From Cyrtodaria siliqua (taxonomy: Eukaryota > Mollusca > Bivalvia > Adapedonta > Hiatellidae), in the NCBI GenBank assembly GCA_037043455.1, contig JAWPHD010003082.1, positions 165,244 to 229,243 on the forward strand: a DNA stretch of 64,000 nucleotides. The letters run 5' to 3'. The notes beneath the pieces were generated by a model that saw nothing but the letters and a program-made list of their open reading frames with translations, was not told the origin of the DNA and made no database searches. Position 1 is the first letter of the stretch. Each line of letters begins with the position of its first letter. Positions 34,057 to 46,941 of this stretch are shown piece after piece. The position numbers were made by a program, and so were the translations under genes.

Positions 34057-35124
34057 ATGCCATTAGCACTGTATATATGATTATCCGCGTACAGAATTAA
34101 AACAACCCAAAAATAAGCAAATAATCCTCGCCCTCAGTGCAAAAACACGGATAGGCTACATACAAAAACATTGAATGTATTGTGAATGATCGTCTTGAAT
34201 GAGAAATTATACGATAAATAAATGCAGGAATGAATGCAGATTGTAAACAATATAGTGTTCCCATGAATATTATTCATATTTAACCAAACAAATGCTCGAA
34301 ATACTGCTTTATGACTAGCTGCAAATTTACTGTATGCATAGCTGTGCTCCCAGTACAAAATAATTGTATGCCTAGCTGATAACTGACATTCTCGATCACA
34401 TATAAGAACGCTGTGCATGAAATGCATGTGTATTGGTATGATTTCTGGGCTACATCATGAACCCCTATGCCTGTCACAAGCAACACTGTTACTACTATAA
34501 TAAACTTGCAAATAAGAAGATATGATATGATCCTCATTTCTAACTTCAAGACAATAGAGTTAAAGAGTCAGTATACATTGATGTCAACTGAGGATAGCCT
34601 TTAATTATTGAATTATTTCGGAAAATTATGGATGAATTCAGATGTGTATATTGTGGGCCTACATCTTGAGATTTTACTGAGACAACAGCTAGACCCTGGC
34701 ATAATTCATCACAGAAACGAAATATTAAAGATAAAGATTCCACAGATATCCCGACCTGGGTGAAAAAAGAATTTTAGTTCGAATTTCAATCTTGTGCCAA
34801 GTCAAATAACGTTACAATTTCAGTCAAAAACGATAAAAATTCCAAACATTCCAGAATATTTTATGTCCCCAAGAACGACAGTTCCTAAATTGGTGTCTAC
34901 TACAAACTATTAGCGGAAAAGTGCCTTCTATTGACTAAAATTGCATTCATGCTGTTCTCAGATTTGGTTGAATGGGTTTCAACTGAGAATACACATTGTA
35001 TGCGCTATTCAGACGAATTCAAACCATTCTGGAATTTTGGACAAGCTTCAACAGTGCTCGCTCTAGAGCTGTGGAAGAATGAGAAAATGCGCAGAACTTA
35101 TCAGTTATGAAATGTTAGAAGATA
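34057..35124. other. Stretch without a firm gene
   Basis: The longest ORF (34280-34549, minus, 89 residues) begins with a hydrophobic, signal-like segment ('LLICKFIIVVTVLLVTG'). It has no recognised domain, and I saw no promoter or splice context. The 75-bp satellite starts at about 35125. Confidence 0.35.
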
Positions 35125-38100
35125 GTGATATTCATTAATGTTGATTGATCATTGATGTAGTAGCAATTGATGTAGTGATAAATGATAATGAGTGATAAGT
35201 GAACCCTGCTTTACTGATAATAATTCATTGATGTACATGTAAAAGGGATTGATGTAGTGATAATTTATAATAAACCTTACTGTAGAGATCATTGATGTAC
35301 ATGTAGTAGTGATTGATGTAGTGATATTTGATAATGAGTGATTAATGAACCCTACTGTAGAGATCATTGATGTACATGTAGTAGTGATTGATGTAGTGAT
35401 AATTGATAATGATGATTATTGAACTCTACTGTAGAGATAATTGATGTACATGTAGTAGTGATTGATGTAGTGAGAATTGATAATGAGTGATTAATGAACT
35501 CTACTGAAGAGATCATTGATGTACATGTAGTAGTGATTGATGTAGTGATAATTGATAATGAGTGATTAATGAACCTTACTGTAGAGATCATTGATGTACA
35601 TATAGTAGTGATTGATGTAGTGATAATTGATAATGAGTGATTAATGTACTCTACTGTAGAGATCATTGATGTACATGTAGTAGTGATTGATGTAGTGATA
35701 ATTGATAATGAGTGGTTAATGAACCCTACTGTTTAGAGCATTGATGTACATGTAGTAGTGATTGATGTAGTGATAATTGATAATGAGTGATTAATGAACT
35801 CTACTGTAGAGATCATTGATGTACATGTAGTAGTGATTATGTAGAGATAATTGATAATGAGTAATTAATGAACCCTACTGCAGTGATCATTGATGTACAT
35901 GTAGTAGTGATTGATGTAGTGATAATTGATAATGAGTGATTAATGGACTCTACTGTAGAGATCATTGATGTTCATGTAGTAGTGATTGATGTAGTGATAA
36001 TTGATAATGAGTGATTAATGAACCCTACTGTAGAGAACATTGATGTACATGTAGTAGTGATTGATGTAGTGATAATTGATAATGAGTGATTAATGAACCC
36101 TACTAAAGAGATCATTGATGTACATGTAGTAGTGATTGATGCAGTGATAATTGATAATGAGTGATTAATGAACCCTACTGTAGAGATCATTGATGTACAT
36201 GTAGTAGTGATTGATGTAGTGATATGTGATAATGAGTGATTAATGAACCCTACTGTAGAGATCATTGATCTACATGTAGTAGTAATTGATGTAGTGATAA
36301 TTGATAATGAGTGATTAATGAACTATACTGTAGAGATAATTGATGTACATGTAGTAGTGATTGATGTAGTGAGAATTGATAATGAGTCATTAATGAACTC
36401 TACTGTAGAGATCATTGATTTACATGTAGTAGTGATTATGTAGAGATAATTGATAATTAGTAATTAATGAACCCTATTGCAGTGATCATTGATGTACATG
36501 TAGTAGTGATTGATGTAGTGATAATTGATAATGAGTGATTAATGAACTCTACTGTAGAGATCATTGATGTACATGTAGTAGTGATTGATGTAGATATAAT
36601 TGATCATGAGTGATTAATGAACCCTACTGTAGAGATCATTGATGTACACGTAGTAGTGATTGATGCAGTGATAATTGATAATGAGTGATTAATGAACCCT
36701 ACTGTAGAGGTCATTGATGTAGATGTAGTAGTGATTGATGTAGTGATAATTGATAATGAGTGATTAATGAACTCTACTGTAAAGATCATTGATGTACATG
36801 TTGTAGTGATTGATGTAGTGATAATTGATAATGAGTGATTAATGAACCCTATTGCAGTGATCATTAATGTACATGTAGTAGTGATTGATGTATTGATAAT
36901 TGATAATGAGTGATTAATGAACCCTACTGTAGAGATCGTTAATTTACATGTAGTAGTGATTGATGTAGTGATAATTGATAATGAGTGATTAATGAACTCT
37001 ATTGCAGTGATCATTGATGTACATGTAGTAGTGATTGATGTAGTGATAATTGATAATGAGTGATTAATGAACCTTACTGTAGAGATCATTGATGTACATG
37101 TAGTAGTGATTGATGTAGTGATAATTGAAAATGAGTGATTATTTAACTCTACTGTAGAGATCATTGATGTACATGTAGTAGTGATTGATGTAGTGATAAT
37201 TGATAATGAGTGATTAATGAACCCTACTGTAGAGATCATTGATGTACATGTAGTAGTGATTGATGTAGTGATAATTGATAATGAGTGATTAATGAATTCT
37301 ACTGTAGAGATCATTGATGTACATGTAGTAGTGATTATGTAGAGATAATTGATAATGAGTGATTAATAAACCCTATTGCAGTGATCATTGATGTACATGT
37401 AGTAGTGATTGATGTAGTGATAATTGATAATGAATGATTAATGAACTCTACTGTAGAGATTATTGATGTACATGTAGTAGTGATTGATGTAGTGATAATT
37501 GATAATAAGTGATTAAAGAACCCTACTGTAAGGAACATTGATGTACATGTAGTAGTGATTGATGTAGTGATAATTGATAATTAGTGATTAATGAACCCTA
37601 ATGTAGAGATCATTGATGTACATGTAGTAGTGATTGATGCAGTGATAATTGATAATGAGTGATTAATGAACCCTAGCGTAGAGGTCATTGATGTACATGT
37701 AGTAGTGAATGATGTAGTGACAATTGATAATGAGTGATTAATGAACCCAACCCTACTGTAGAGATCATTGATGTACATGTAGTAGTGATTGATGCAGTGA
37801 TAATTGATAATGAGTGATAAATGAACCCTACTGTAGAGGTCATTGATGTACATGTAGTAGTGATTGGTGTAGTGATAATTGATAATGAGTGATTAATGAA
37901 CTCTACTGTAGAGATCATTGATGTTCATGTAGTAGTGATTGATGTAGTGATAATAGATAATGAGTGATTAATGAACCCTATTGAAGTGATCATTGATGTA
38001 CATGTAATAGTGATTGATGTAGTGATAATTGATAATGAGTGATTAATGAACCGTTCTGTAGAGATCATTGATGTACATGTAGTAGTGATTGATGTAGTGA

Positions 38101-40984
38101 TAATTGATAATGAGTGATTAATGAACCCTATTGCAGTGATCATTGATGTACATGTAGTAGTGATTAATGTTGTGCTAATTGATAATGAGTGATTAATGAA
38201 CCTTACTGTAGAGATCATTGATGTACTTGTAGTAGTGATTGATGTAGTGATAATTGATAATGAGTGATTAATGAATCCTACTGTAGAGATCATTGATGTA
38301 CATGTAGTAGTGATTGATGTAGGGATAATTGATAATGAGTGATTAATGAACCCTACTGTAGAGATCATTGATGTACATGTAGTAGTGATTGATGTAGTGA
38401 TAATTGACAATGAGTGATTAATGAACCCTACTGTAGAGATCATTGATGTACATGTAGTAGTGATTGATGTAGTGATAATTGATAATGAGTGATTAATGAA
38501 CTCTACTGTAGAGATCATTGATGTACATGTAGTAGTGATTGATGTAGTGATAATTGATAATGAGTGATTAATGAACCATATTGTAGTGATCATTGATGTA
38601 CATGTAGTAGTGATTGATGTAGTGATAATTGATAATGAGTGATTATTGATCCCTATTGTAGTGATCATTGATGTACTTGTAGTAGTGATTGATGTAGTGA
38701 TAATTGATAATGAGTGATTAATGAACCCTATTGCAGTGATCATTGGTGTACATGTATTATTGATTGATGTAGTAATAATTGATAATGAGTGATTAATGAA
38801 CCCTATTGCAGTGATCATTGATGTACTTGTAGTAGTGATTGATGTAGTGATAATTGATAATGAGTGATTATTGATCCCTATTGTAGTGATCATTGATGTT
38901 CTTGTAGTAGTGATTGATGTAGTGATAATTGATAATGAGTGATTAATGAACCCTATTGCAGTGATCATTGATGTACATGTATTATTGATTGATGTAGTGA
39001 TAATTGATAATGAGTGATTAATGAACCCTATTGCAGTGATCATTGATGTACTTGTAGTAGTGACTGATGTAGTGATAATTGATAATGAGTGATTAATGTA
39101 CTCTACTGTAGAGATCATTGATGTACATGTAGTAGTGATTGATGTAGTGATAATTGATTACGAGTGATTAATGAACCCTACTGTAGAGATCATTGATGTA
39201 CATGTAGTAGTGATTGATGTAGGGATAATTGATAATGAGTGATTAATGAACCCTACTGTAGAGATCATTGATGTACATGTAGTAGTGATTGATGTAGTGA
39301 TAATTGACAATGAGTGATTAATGAACCTTACTGTAGAGATCATTGATGTACTTGTAGTAGTGATTGATGTAGTGATAATTGATAATGAGTGATTAATGAA
39401 CCCTACTGTAGAGATCATTGATGTACATGTAGTAGTGATTGATGTAGGGATAATTGATAATGAGTGATTAATGAACCCTACTGTAGAGATCATTAATGTA
39501 CATGTAGTAGTGATTGATGTAGTGATAATTGACAATGAGTGATTAATGAACCCTACTGTAGAGATCATTGATGTACATGTAAAAGTGATTGATGTAGTGA
39601 TAATTGATAATGAGTGATTAATGAACTCTACTGTAGAGATCATTGATGTACATGTAGTAGTGATTGATGTAGTGATAATTGATAATGAGTGATTAATGAA
39701 CCATATTGCAGTGATCATTGATGTACATGTAGTAGTGATTGATGTAGTGATAATTGATAATGAGTGATTATTGATCCCTATTGTAGTGATCATTGATGTA
39801 CTTGTAGTAGTGAGTGATGTAGTGATAATTGATAATGAGTGAATAATGAACCCTACTGTAGAGATCATTGATGTACATGTAGTAGTGATTGATGTAGTGA
39901 TAATTGATAATAAGTGATTAATGAACCCTATTGCAGTGATCATTGATGTACATGTAGTAGTGATTGATGTAGTGATATGTGATAATGAGTGATTAATGAA
40001 CCCTACTGTAGAGATCATTGATGTACATGTAGTAGTGATTGATGTAGTGAGAATTGATAATGAGTGATTAATGAACCTTACTGTAGAGATCATTGATGTA
40101 CATGTAGTAGTGATTGATGTAGTGATAATTGATAATGATTGATTAATGAACCCTACTGTAGAGATCATTGATGTACATGTGGTAGTGATTGATGTAGTGA
40201 TAATTGATAATGAGTCATTAATGAACTCTACTGTAGAGATCATTGATGTACATGTAGTAGTGATTATGTAGAGATAATTGATAATGAGTAATTAATGAAC
40301 CCTATTGCAGTGATCATTGATGTACATGTAGTAGTGATTGATGTAGTGATAATTGATAATGAGTGATTAATGAACTCTACTATAGAGATCATTGATGTAC
40401 ATGTAGTAGTGATTGATGTAGTGATAATTGATCATGAGTGATTAATGAACCCTACTGTAGAGATCATTGATGTACACGTAGTAGTGATTGATGCTGTGAT
40501 AATTGATAATGAGTGATTAATGAACCCTACTGTAGAGGTCATTGATGTACATGTATTAGTGATTGATGTAGTGATAATTGATAATGAGTGATTAATGAAC
40601 TCTACTGTAGAGATCATTGATGTACATGTAGTAGTGATTATGTAGAGATAATTGATAATGAGTGATTAATAAACCCTATTGCAGTGATCATTGATGTACA
40701 TGTAGTAGTGATTGATGTAGTGATAATTGATAATAAGTGATTAATGAACAATACTGTAGAGAACATTGATGAACATGTAGTAGTGATTGATGTAGTGATA
40801 ATTGATAATGAGTGATTAATGAACCCTAATGTAGAGATCATTGATGTACATGTAGTAGTGATTGATGCAGTGATAATTGATAATGAGTGATTAATGAACC
40901 CTAGCGTAGAGGTCATTGATGTACATGTAGTAGTGATTGATGTAGTGATAATTGATAATGAGCGATTAATGAACTCTACTGTAA
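35125..40984. repeat. 75-bp satellite array (about 78 units)
   Basis: The unit is 75 bp and divides into three related blocks beginning 'attgatgtacatgtagtag', 'attgatgtagtgataattg' and 'attaatgaaccctactgtag', ending 'agatc'. Variants include 'ctattgcagtgatc', 'gtagggataattg', 'attgacaatgag' and a shortened form with 'gattatgtagagataatt'. Variant order repeats at a distance (see findings), so higher-order structure exists. As 75 is divisible by three, the minus strand reads 25-residue repeats ('MISTVGFINHSLSIITTSI' and so on) for up to 397 residues. No promoter, splice or domain evidence supports expression. Confidence 0.92.
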
Positions 40985-43960
40985 CCATTGCTTGGACGTT
41001 TACAGTTTCATGGCAGCATATTCACCATGTGCATGTTTGTCTAAGCATTGCTTGGACATTTTTTGTTTACATCCTGGTAGCATCTGCATGTTTGTTCAGC
41101 ATTGCCTGGACGTTTATAATTTGCATCCTGGCGTCATGTGCATATTTCCGTAAGCATTGCCTGGACGTTTATAGTTTGCCTTCTGACAGCATTTGCATGT
41201 TTGTCTAAGCATTGGTTCGACGTTTATAATTTGCATCCTGACATCTTGTGCATATTTCCGTAAGCATTGCCTGGACGTTTATAGGTTGCCATCTGGCAGC
41301 ATGTGCATGTTTGTCTAAGCATTGCTGGGACGTTCATAGTTTGCATCCTTGCAGCATGTGCATGCTTGTCTATGCATTTCTTGGACGTTCATAGATTGCA
41401 TCCTAGCAGCATGTGCATGCTTGCCTGAGCATTGCTTGTATATGCATGTCTAAACAAGCATTGCTTGGACGTTGGTAGTTTGTATCCTGAGAGCATGTGC
41501 ATGTTTGTTTTGTCTAAGCATTGCTGGGACGTTTATAGTTTCTATCCTGACAGCATGTGCATGTTTATAGTTTGTATCATGCCAGCATGTTCACCCGGTC
41601 TAAGCATTGCTTGGACGTTAATAGTTTGCATCTCGGCAGCATGTGCATGTTTGCCTAAGCATTGCTTGGACGTTTATAGTGTGCATCCTGGCAGCATGTG
41701 CATATTTGCCTCAGCATTGTTTGGCCTTTTATACTTGGCATTCTGACAGCATGTGCATGCTTGTCTAAGCATTGTTTGGACGATTATAGTTTGTATCCTG
41801 GCAGCATGTCATGTCTTTATAAGCATGGCTTGGACGTTTATAGTTTGCATTCTGGCAGCATGTATATGTTTGCCTAAACATTGCCTGGACGTTTATAGTT
41901 TGCACCCTGGCAGCATGTGCATGTTGGTCTAAGTATTGCTGGGACGTTTATAGTTTGCATCCAAGGAGCATGTGCATGCTTGTATAAGCATTGATTGGAC
42001 GTTTATAGTTTGCATCCGGAAATTATGTCCATATTTACATAAGCATTGCTTGGACCTGGCATCAAGTGCATATTTCCGTAAGCATTGCTTGAACGGTTAC
42101 ATTTTGAATCGTAGCAGCATGTGCATATTTCCCTAAGCATTGCTTGGACGTTTATACTTTGCCTTCTGACAGCATGTGCATGCTTGTCTATGCATTGCTT
42201 GGACGTTTATATTTTGTATCCTGACAGCATGTGCATTTTTGCCTAAGAATTGCTTGGACGTTTATAGTTTGCCTTCTGGCAGCATTTACAAGTTTGTCTA
42301 AGCATTGGTTCGACGTTTATAATTTGTATCCTGGCAGCAAGTGCATGTTTGTCTAAGCATTGCTTGGAAGTTTATAGTTTGCATCCTTGCAGCATGTGCA
42401 TGTTTGTCTAAGCATTGCTTGGACGTTTATAGTTTGGAGTCTATGGATTTCTTGGACGTTCATATTTTGCATCCTAGCAGTATGTGCAAGCTTGTCTAAG
42501 CATTGCTCGCACGTTTTTAGTTTGCATCCTGGCATCATGTGCATATTTCCTTAAACATTGCTTGGACGTTTACAGTTTGCAGCCTAGCAGCATGTGCATA
42601 TTTCCCTAAGTATTGCTTGGACGTTTATAATTTGCTTTCTGGCAGCATGTGCATGCTTGCCTATGCATTGCTTCGATGTTTACAGTTTGTCTCCTGGCAG
42701 CATGTGCATGCTTGCCTAAGCATTGGTTGGACGTTTACAGTTTGCATCCTAGCAGCATGTGCATACCTAAGCATTGATTGGACGCTTATAGTTTGCCTGC
42801 TGGCAGCATATATATGTTTGTGTCGGCTTTGCTTGGACGTTTATAGTTTGTATTTTGGCAGCATGTGCATATTTGTCTAAGCATTGGTTGGAAGTTTATA
42901 TGTTGCATACTGGCGGCATGTGCATGTTTGTCTATGCATTGCTTGGGAGTTAATAGTTTGCATCCTAGCAGCATGTGCATCTTTGTCTAAGCATTGCTTG
43001 GACGTTTATAGTTTGCATCCTAGCAGCATGTTCATGTCCGTCTAAGCATTGCTTGGACATTTATAGTTTGCCTCCTAGCGGCATGTGCATATTTGCCTAA
43101 GCATTGCTTTGTCGTTTATAGTTTGCCTTCTGGCAGCATGTACATGTCTGTCTAGGCATTGCTTGGACGTTTATAGTTTGTATCTTGGCAGCATGAGCAT
43201 ATTGGTCTAAGCATTGCTTGGTCGCTTATAGTTTGCATCCTAGCAGCATGTTTATGTCTGTCTAAACATTGCTTGGACATTTATAGTTTGCCTCCTAGCG
43301 GAATGTGCATATTTGCCTAAGCATTGCTTGGTCGTTTATAGTTTGCCTTCTGGCAGCATGTACATGTCTCTCTAGGCATTGCCTGGACGTTTATAGTTTT
43401 ATCTTGGCAGCATGTGCATATTTGTCTAAGCATTGCTTGGACGTTGATAGATTGCATCCTGGCAGAATGTGCATGCTTGTCTATGCATTGCTTGGACGTA
43501 AATAGTTGCATCCTAAAAGCATATGTATATTAATTTTGCCCCCTAAGAATTGCTTGGACCGTTATAGTTTGCCTTCTTGCAGCATGTACATGTTTGTCTA
43601 GGCATTGCTTGGTCGTTTATAGTTTGTATTCTTACAGCATTGCATATTTGCCTTACCATTGCTTGGACGCTTATAGTTTGCCTTCTGGAAGCGTTTACAT
43701 GTTTGTCTATGCTTTGTTTAGACGTTTATAGTTTGCATCCTGGAGGCGTGTGCATGCTTGTCTATGCATTGTTTGGACGTTTATAGTTTGCATCATTGCA
43801 GCATGTGCATGCTTGTCTATGCATTGCATGGACGTTAATATTTTGCATCCAAGCAGCATGTGCATGCTTGTCTAAACATTGCTTGGACGTTTATAGTTTG
43901 TATCCTAGCAGCATGTGCATGCATGTCCAAGCAATGCTAAGACGTTATAAAACTCAAAAA
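40985..43960. repeat. 55-bp satellite array (about 54 units)
   Basis: The unit is 55 bp: 'gcattgcttggacgtttat', 'agtttgcatcctggcagc', 'atgtgcatgtttgtctaa'. It directly adjoins the 75-bp array with no spacer. Unit length is not a multiple of three, so ORFs cycle through frames and are short. Units near 41430-41600 and 42030-42070 show internal deletions or insertions. Confidence 0.92.
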
Positions 43961-44015
43961 AATGTACATAACTATCTAACACATTAAAATGTATAAACTC
44001 ATTTATTCTTCACAG

Positions 44016-44320
44016 TTGCACTGCTGCAGCACCAGCCATTGGTCTAAGTAATATGAACGATCCAGGTCTGTTGTTTCTCTCAAAGCGACCTCTGACCAAC
44101 ACAGCACACGTAGACTACTTCCCCAACACCACGGAAATAACAAACCGAGGATATTTGGCAGCTACGGTAGGCTTGTTTTTACCAATAAATGTTTTAACAC
44201 TTGTTTGTTTTAATCAAAAGTATAGTCTCTTCATTGCAGACGTTCACCAAACTCAACCGACCTATCAGTAGCTTCGGACAATATATATTTGGACTGAAGA
44301 TCGCAGTGCTCCTTAATTAA
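44016..44320 (+). CDS. Last two exons of an unidentified gene
   Basis: Exon 44016-44166 has acceptor 'ttcttcacag' and donor 'gtaggc'. Its only open frame reads 'PAIGLSNMNDPGLLFLSKRP', 'HVDYFPNTTEITNRGYLAAT'. Exon 44240-44320 has acceptor 'tcattgcag', joins in phase 0, reads 'TFTKLNRPISSFGQYIFGLK' and then 'IAVLLN', and stops at 44318-44320. 'ATTAAA' at 44316 overlaps the stop as a possible poly(A) signal. I recognise no family. A second acceptor after 'ctgctgcag' (exon start 44030) would take phase 1 and could be joined to exon A at 31276, but this is speculative. The upstream intron would then hold both satellites. Confidence 0.4.
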
Positions 44321-44336
44321 AGTACAACTGTATTAT

Positions 44337-44940
44337 GTACACACAACAGTACACAATAAGACATCATCTAAATCGGAGATTAACATATTGACGAGACGTT
44401 GAAACGTTGCTGGATAATGTTTCATTCCAAATGGCCATATCAATACAGTCATCAATACGTGGAATTGGAAATGAATCAGTTTTTGTGACACTGTTGACTT
44501 TTCTATAGTCATTACATATCCGGTATGTATTATCCGGTTTTGATACAAGAATACATGGTGAACTCCAATCACTTTTACTTGGTTCAATGAAATCATTGTC
44601 CAATAAGTATTGACTTTCTTCTTTGAGATACTGTTGTTTAGAAGGATTCATTTTATATGCATGCTGTTTTATTGGAGAAGAATTTCCAACATCGTCATCA
44701 TGATAAATTTGGTCAGTTCTTGTTGGAACATCAGAAAATAGGTGCTCATATTCATGTATTAACTGTTTCAGCTCATGTCTTTATGATGGTTCTAGATGTA
44801 ACAGTTTCCCGCCAAGATTTTTCAAAATATCACTCTTTTTTTGTAATTGTGCTAAACCAGGATCATTTTTGTTCATTCTCATGCTATAATCCGTCACTGG
44901 AACTTTCAAGTGGAACAGAGCAAACTACATTAACTTAATG
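44337..44940 (-). pseudogene. Linker and truncated reverse transcriptase
   Basis: The frame includes 'PIKQHAYKMNPSKQQYLKEE', 'DFIEPSKSDWSSPCILVSKP', 'YRICNDYRKVNSVTKTDSFP' and 'PRIDDCID', the N-terminal fingers of a gypsy reverse transcriptase. After IDDCID the frame shifts, and the sequence jumps to 'PFGMKHYPATFQRLVNMLIS' and 'DLDDVLL'. About 40 family residues between these blocks, and the Y-x-D-D catalytic box, are missing or collapsed. RNase H is absent. Confidence 0.7.
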
Positions 44941-44989
44941 TGAAGAAAGGCTATCTCTGTGAATGTATTCTTTTAACATATTTATATGA

Positions 44990-45900
44990 CAAAGTTTACG
45001 TTGCTTTCGCCTTCGAGGAGTATTGATAATATATTTTAAATCACAGATCCGTTTCTCTACTGTATACCTAGCTTGTAAAGGCTTTCCAGGAAAAGGTAAT
45101 GAAGCAAGAACTTGATCACCAAGTCTTGAGCAGTCAGATCATACATTGTTTACAGTTTTGATTGAGATGATTTGAGATTAGACTGAGCTACCTCACAAGC
45201 TTTTGACAGATTATGCCTAAAATCAGACACGTAATGTAGAAGATTCAAAGAAGCGTTTTCTTCTGAGAGAATTTTCTCTTGAAGTAACTAAAGTGGTCAC
45301 GAACAGTGTGACCAAAAACAAGTTCGATTGGGCTGAAACCCAGAGATTCTTGAACAGACTCTCTACCGCGAAAAGCAACAGGTGTATGGCTTCATTCCAG
45401 TCCTTACTGGTGCCAAAACAATACACCTAATCAGGTTTTTCTGTGTCTGGTGAAATCTTTCTAGAGCACCTTGACTCTCTGGATGATAAGCCGAAGTCTT
45501 AAACTGTTGAAGGCCTAACTTATACATGACCTGTTGAAATATACGAGACATGAAATTTGACCCTTGATCAGACTTGACATATTTTGGAAGGCCAACTAAT
45601 GTAAAAAACTTGATCAGAGCATTCACAATAGACTTTGTCTTAATATTCTTAAGTGGAATAGCTTCAGGAAATCTTGTTGACGCATACATAATCATCAACA
45701 GATATTGATTACCAGACTTGGTCTTAGGCAAGGGGTGACAACAGTCCACTATTATTCTACTGAAAGGTTCGTCAAATGCTGGAATGGGTTGAAGATGAGC
45801 TTTTGAAATATTCTGATTGGGTGTTCCTACTATTTGACATGTACGACAAGACTTACAGTATTTTGTAACATCCTTTTTACCAACAAATATATTGCTTCCT
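44990..45900 (-). pseudogene. Gypsy-type integrase with frameshifts
   Basis: Zinc-finger remnant 'YCKSCRTCQ' near 45850. The DDE core has its first Asp in 'VDCCHPLPK', second Asp in 'KYVKSDQGSNF' and Glu in 'YHPESQGALERFHQ', so all three catalytic residues are readable. After about 45400 the frame breaks more than once. The C-terminal tail 'INTPRRRKQRKLCHINMLK' near 45000 is the usual end of gypsy integrases. Confidence 0.75.
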
Positions 45901-46216
45901 CTCCAAACATTTCTTCATCAACCAAAAATTGCACCAACATATTTTTAATCTCAGATTTTTTCATAGAAAATTTACATTTCAATAATGTATAAAAAAAAAT
46001 TCAAGCAAGAGCAATTGATCATTTTTAAGTAAATCAAACTCATCCTGGGTAGCCACATTATTTTCAAGATCAAACACCATTTTGACTGTAGCTAGTTTCA
46101 CTCTTTATAATACTGGAAATGTACAAAATGTACAATGTTTTGCTTTTGTTATTTATTTATTATATTATTATTGCCAAAAGCAATGTATAAATTATTAAAG
46201 CACCAGAAATGTTTCG

Positions 46217-46234
46217 CTCTCGGACGAACCCCAA
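46217..46234 (-). other. Primer-binding-site-like sequence of the LTR element
   Basis: The minus strand reads 'ttggggttcgtccgagag', starting 4 bp inside the inferred LTR end. It resembles the tRNA-Pro-type primer site known from several retroelements, with a few mismatches. Confidence 0.5.
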
Positions 46235-46238
46235 TTTC

Positions 46239-46941
46239 TGTTACGAGTAAAATGTTACAAAAAAGGAAGCAAAACCAGCAAAAAACAATATAATTAACAC
46301 ATTTATTACATAAAATATTCACTTACAGTATACACAAATCCAAATTTTCATTAATATCCAATTTTTTAATGAGGTCCAAAAAAATCCAATGTTCCTTTAA
46401 TTCACATAAGCAAGTGTCTCTTTTATCCAAAACAGTAAGTGTCTCTTTAATCCAAAACAGTCTGTGTCTCTTTAATCCAAAACAGTAAGTGTCTCTTTAA
46501 TCTAAATGTTAATTATCCTTTCAGTCCAAACTAATTTCCAATATTTCCGGTTTAGTCCAAATATACAATTTCACTGTTATTATGAATGAGCACAATACAT
46601 AATAAGTAAATCCTCTGACAAATATATTTTATATTTTTAAAAGCATCCAACTCACATTGACGTAACACAACTCAACTCAGCCGCTGTCTGTTTATATAGT
46701 GCCCAAAGCTTGTTGCAAAAGCTTCCCCATTAAAACAGTCCAATGAAAATAGTCAAAATTTCATCATAAATGAATTTGCATAAATAATTTGCATACATGG
46801 TAAACACATTTACATCTATACTATTTTTAACTTTCTTCAAATCCAAATCAATAATATACATGCAACAATGAATGTACACATTCAGACATAGGTAATAAGA
46901 GAAAGAAAAGTTTGGTATTGCATTTGGTGTCACTGTTAACA
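46239..46941 (-). repeat. 5' LTR (about 703 bp)
   Basis: The ends on the minus strand are 'tgttaacagtg' and 'cgtaaca', a TG...CA pair with matching 'tgtta/taaca' termini. Inside are a TATA box (plus 46691-46698, minus 'tatataaa') and, downstream, an 'aataaa' signal (plus 46302-46307). A short repeat 'aatccaaaacagtaagtgtct' variant occurs near 46420-46500. The outer boundary is inferred because no second LTR is available for alignment. Confidence 0.5.

Larger units (their letters stand above)
44333..46941 (-). mobile_element. Ty3/gypsy-type LTR element, Gmr1-like domain order, internally deleted
   Basis: Reading the minus strand from right to left: a 5' LTR, a primer-binding-like site, a short gag-like remnant, integrase, an integrase C-terminal tail, then reverse transcriptase. 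Integrase before reverse transcriptase is the copia-like order that defines Gmr1-like elements within Ty3/gypsy. Frameshifts, a missing gag/protease region, a collapsed reverse transcriptase and no visible 3' LTR make it inactive. It lies just downstream of the terminal exon at 44320. Confidence 0.7.

Noticed and set aside
34280..34549. 89-residue minus-strand ORF with a signal-like start
   Set aside because: It has no recognised domain, promoter or splice support. A hydrophobic start alone is not enough in AT-rich DNA.
39158..40243. 361-residue minus-strand ORF
   Set aside because: It is 75-bp satellite read in a stop-free frame. There is no start context, splice site or domain.
35125..43960. 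CRISPR-like regular repeats
   Set aside because: Units are directly adjacent with no unique spacers, and the context is eukaryotic. These are satellites.
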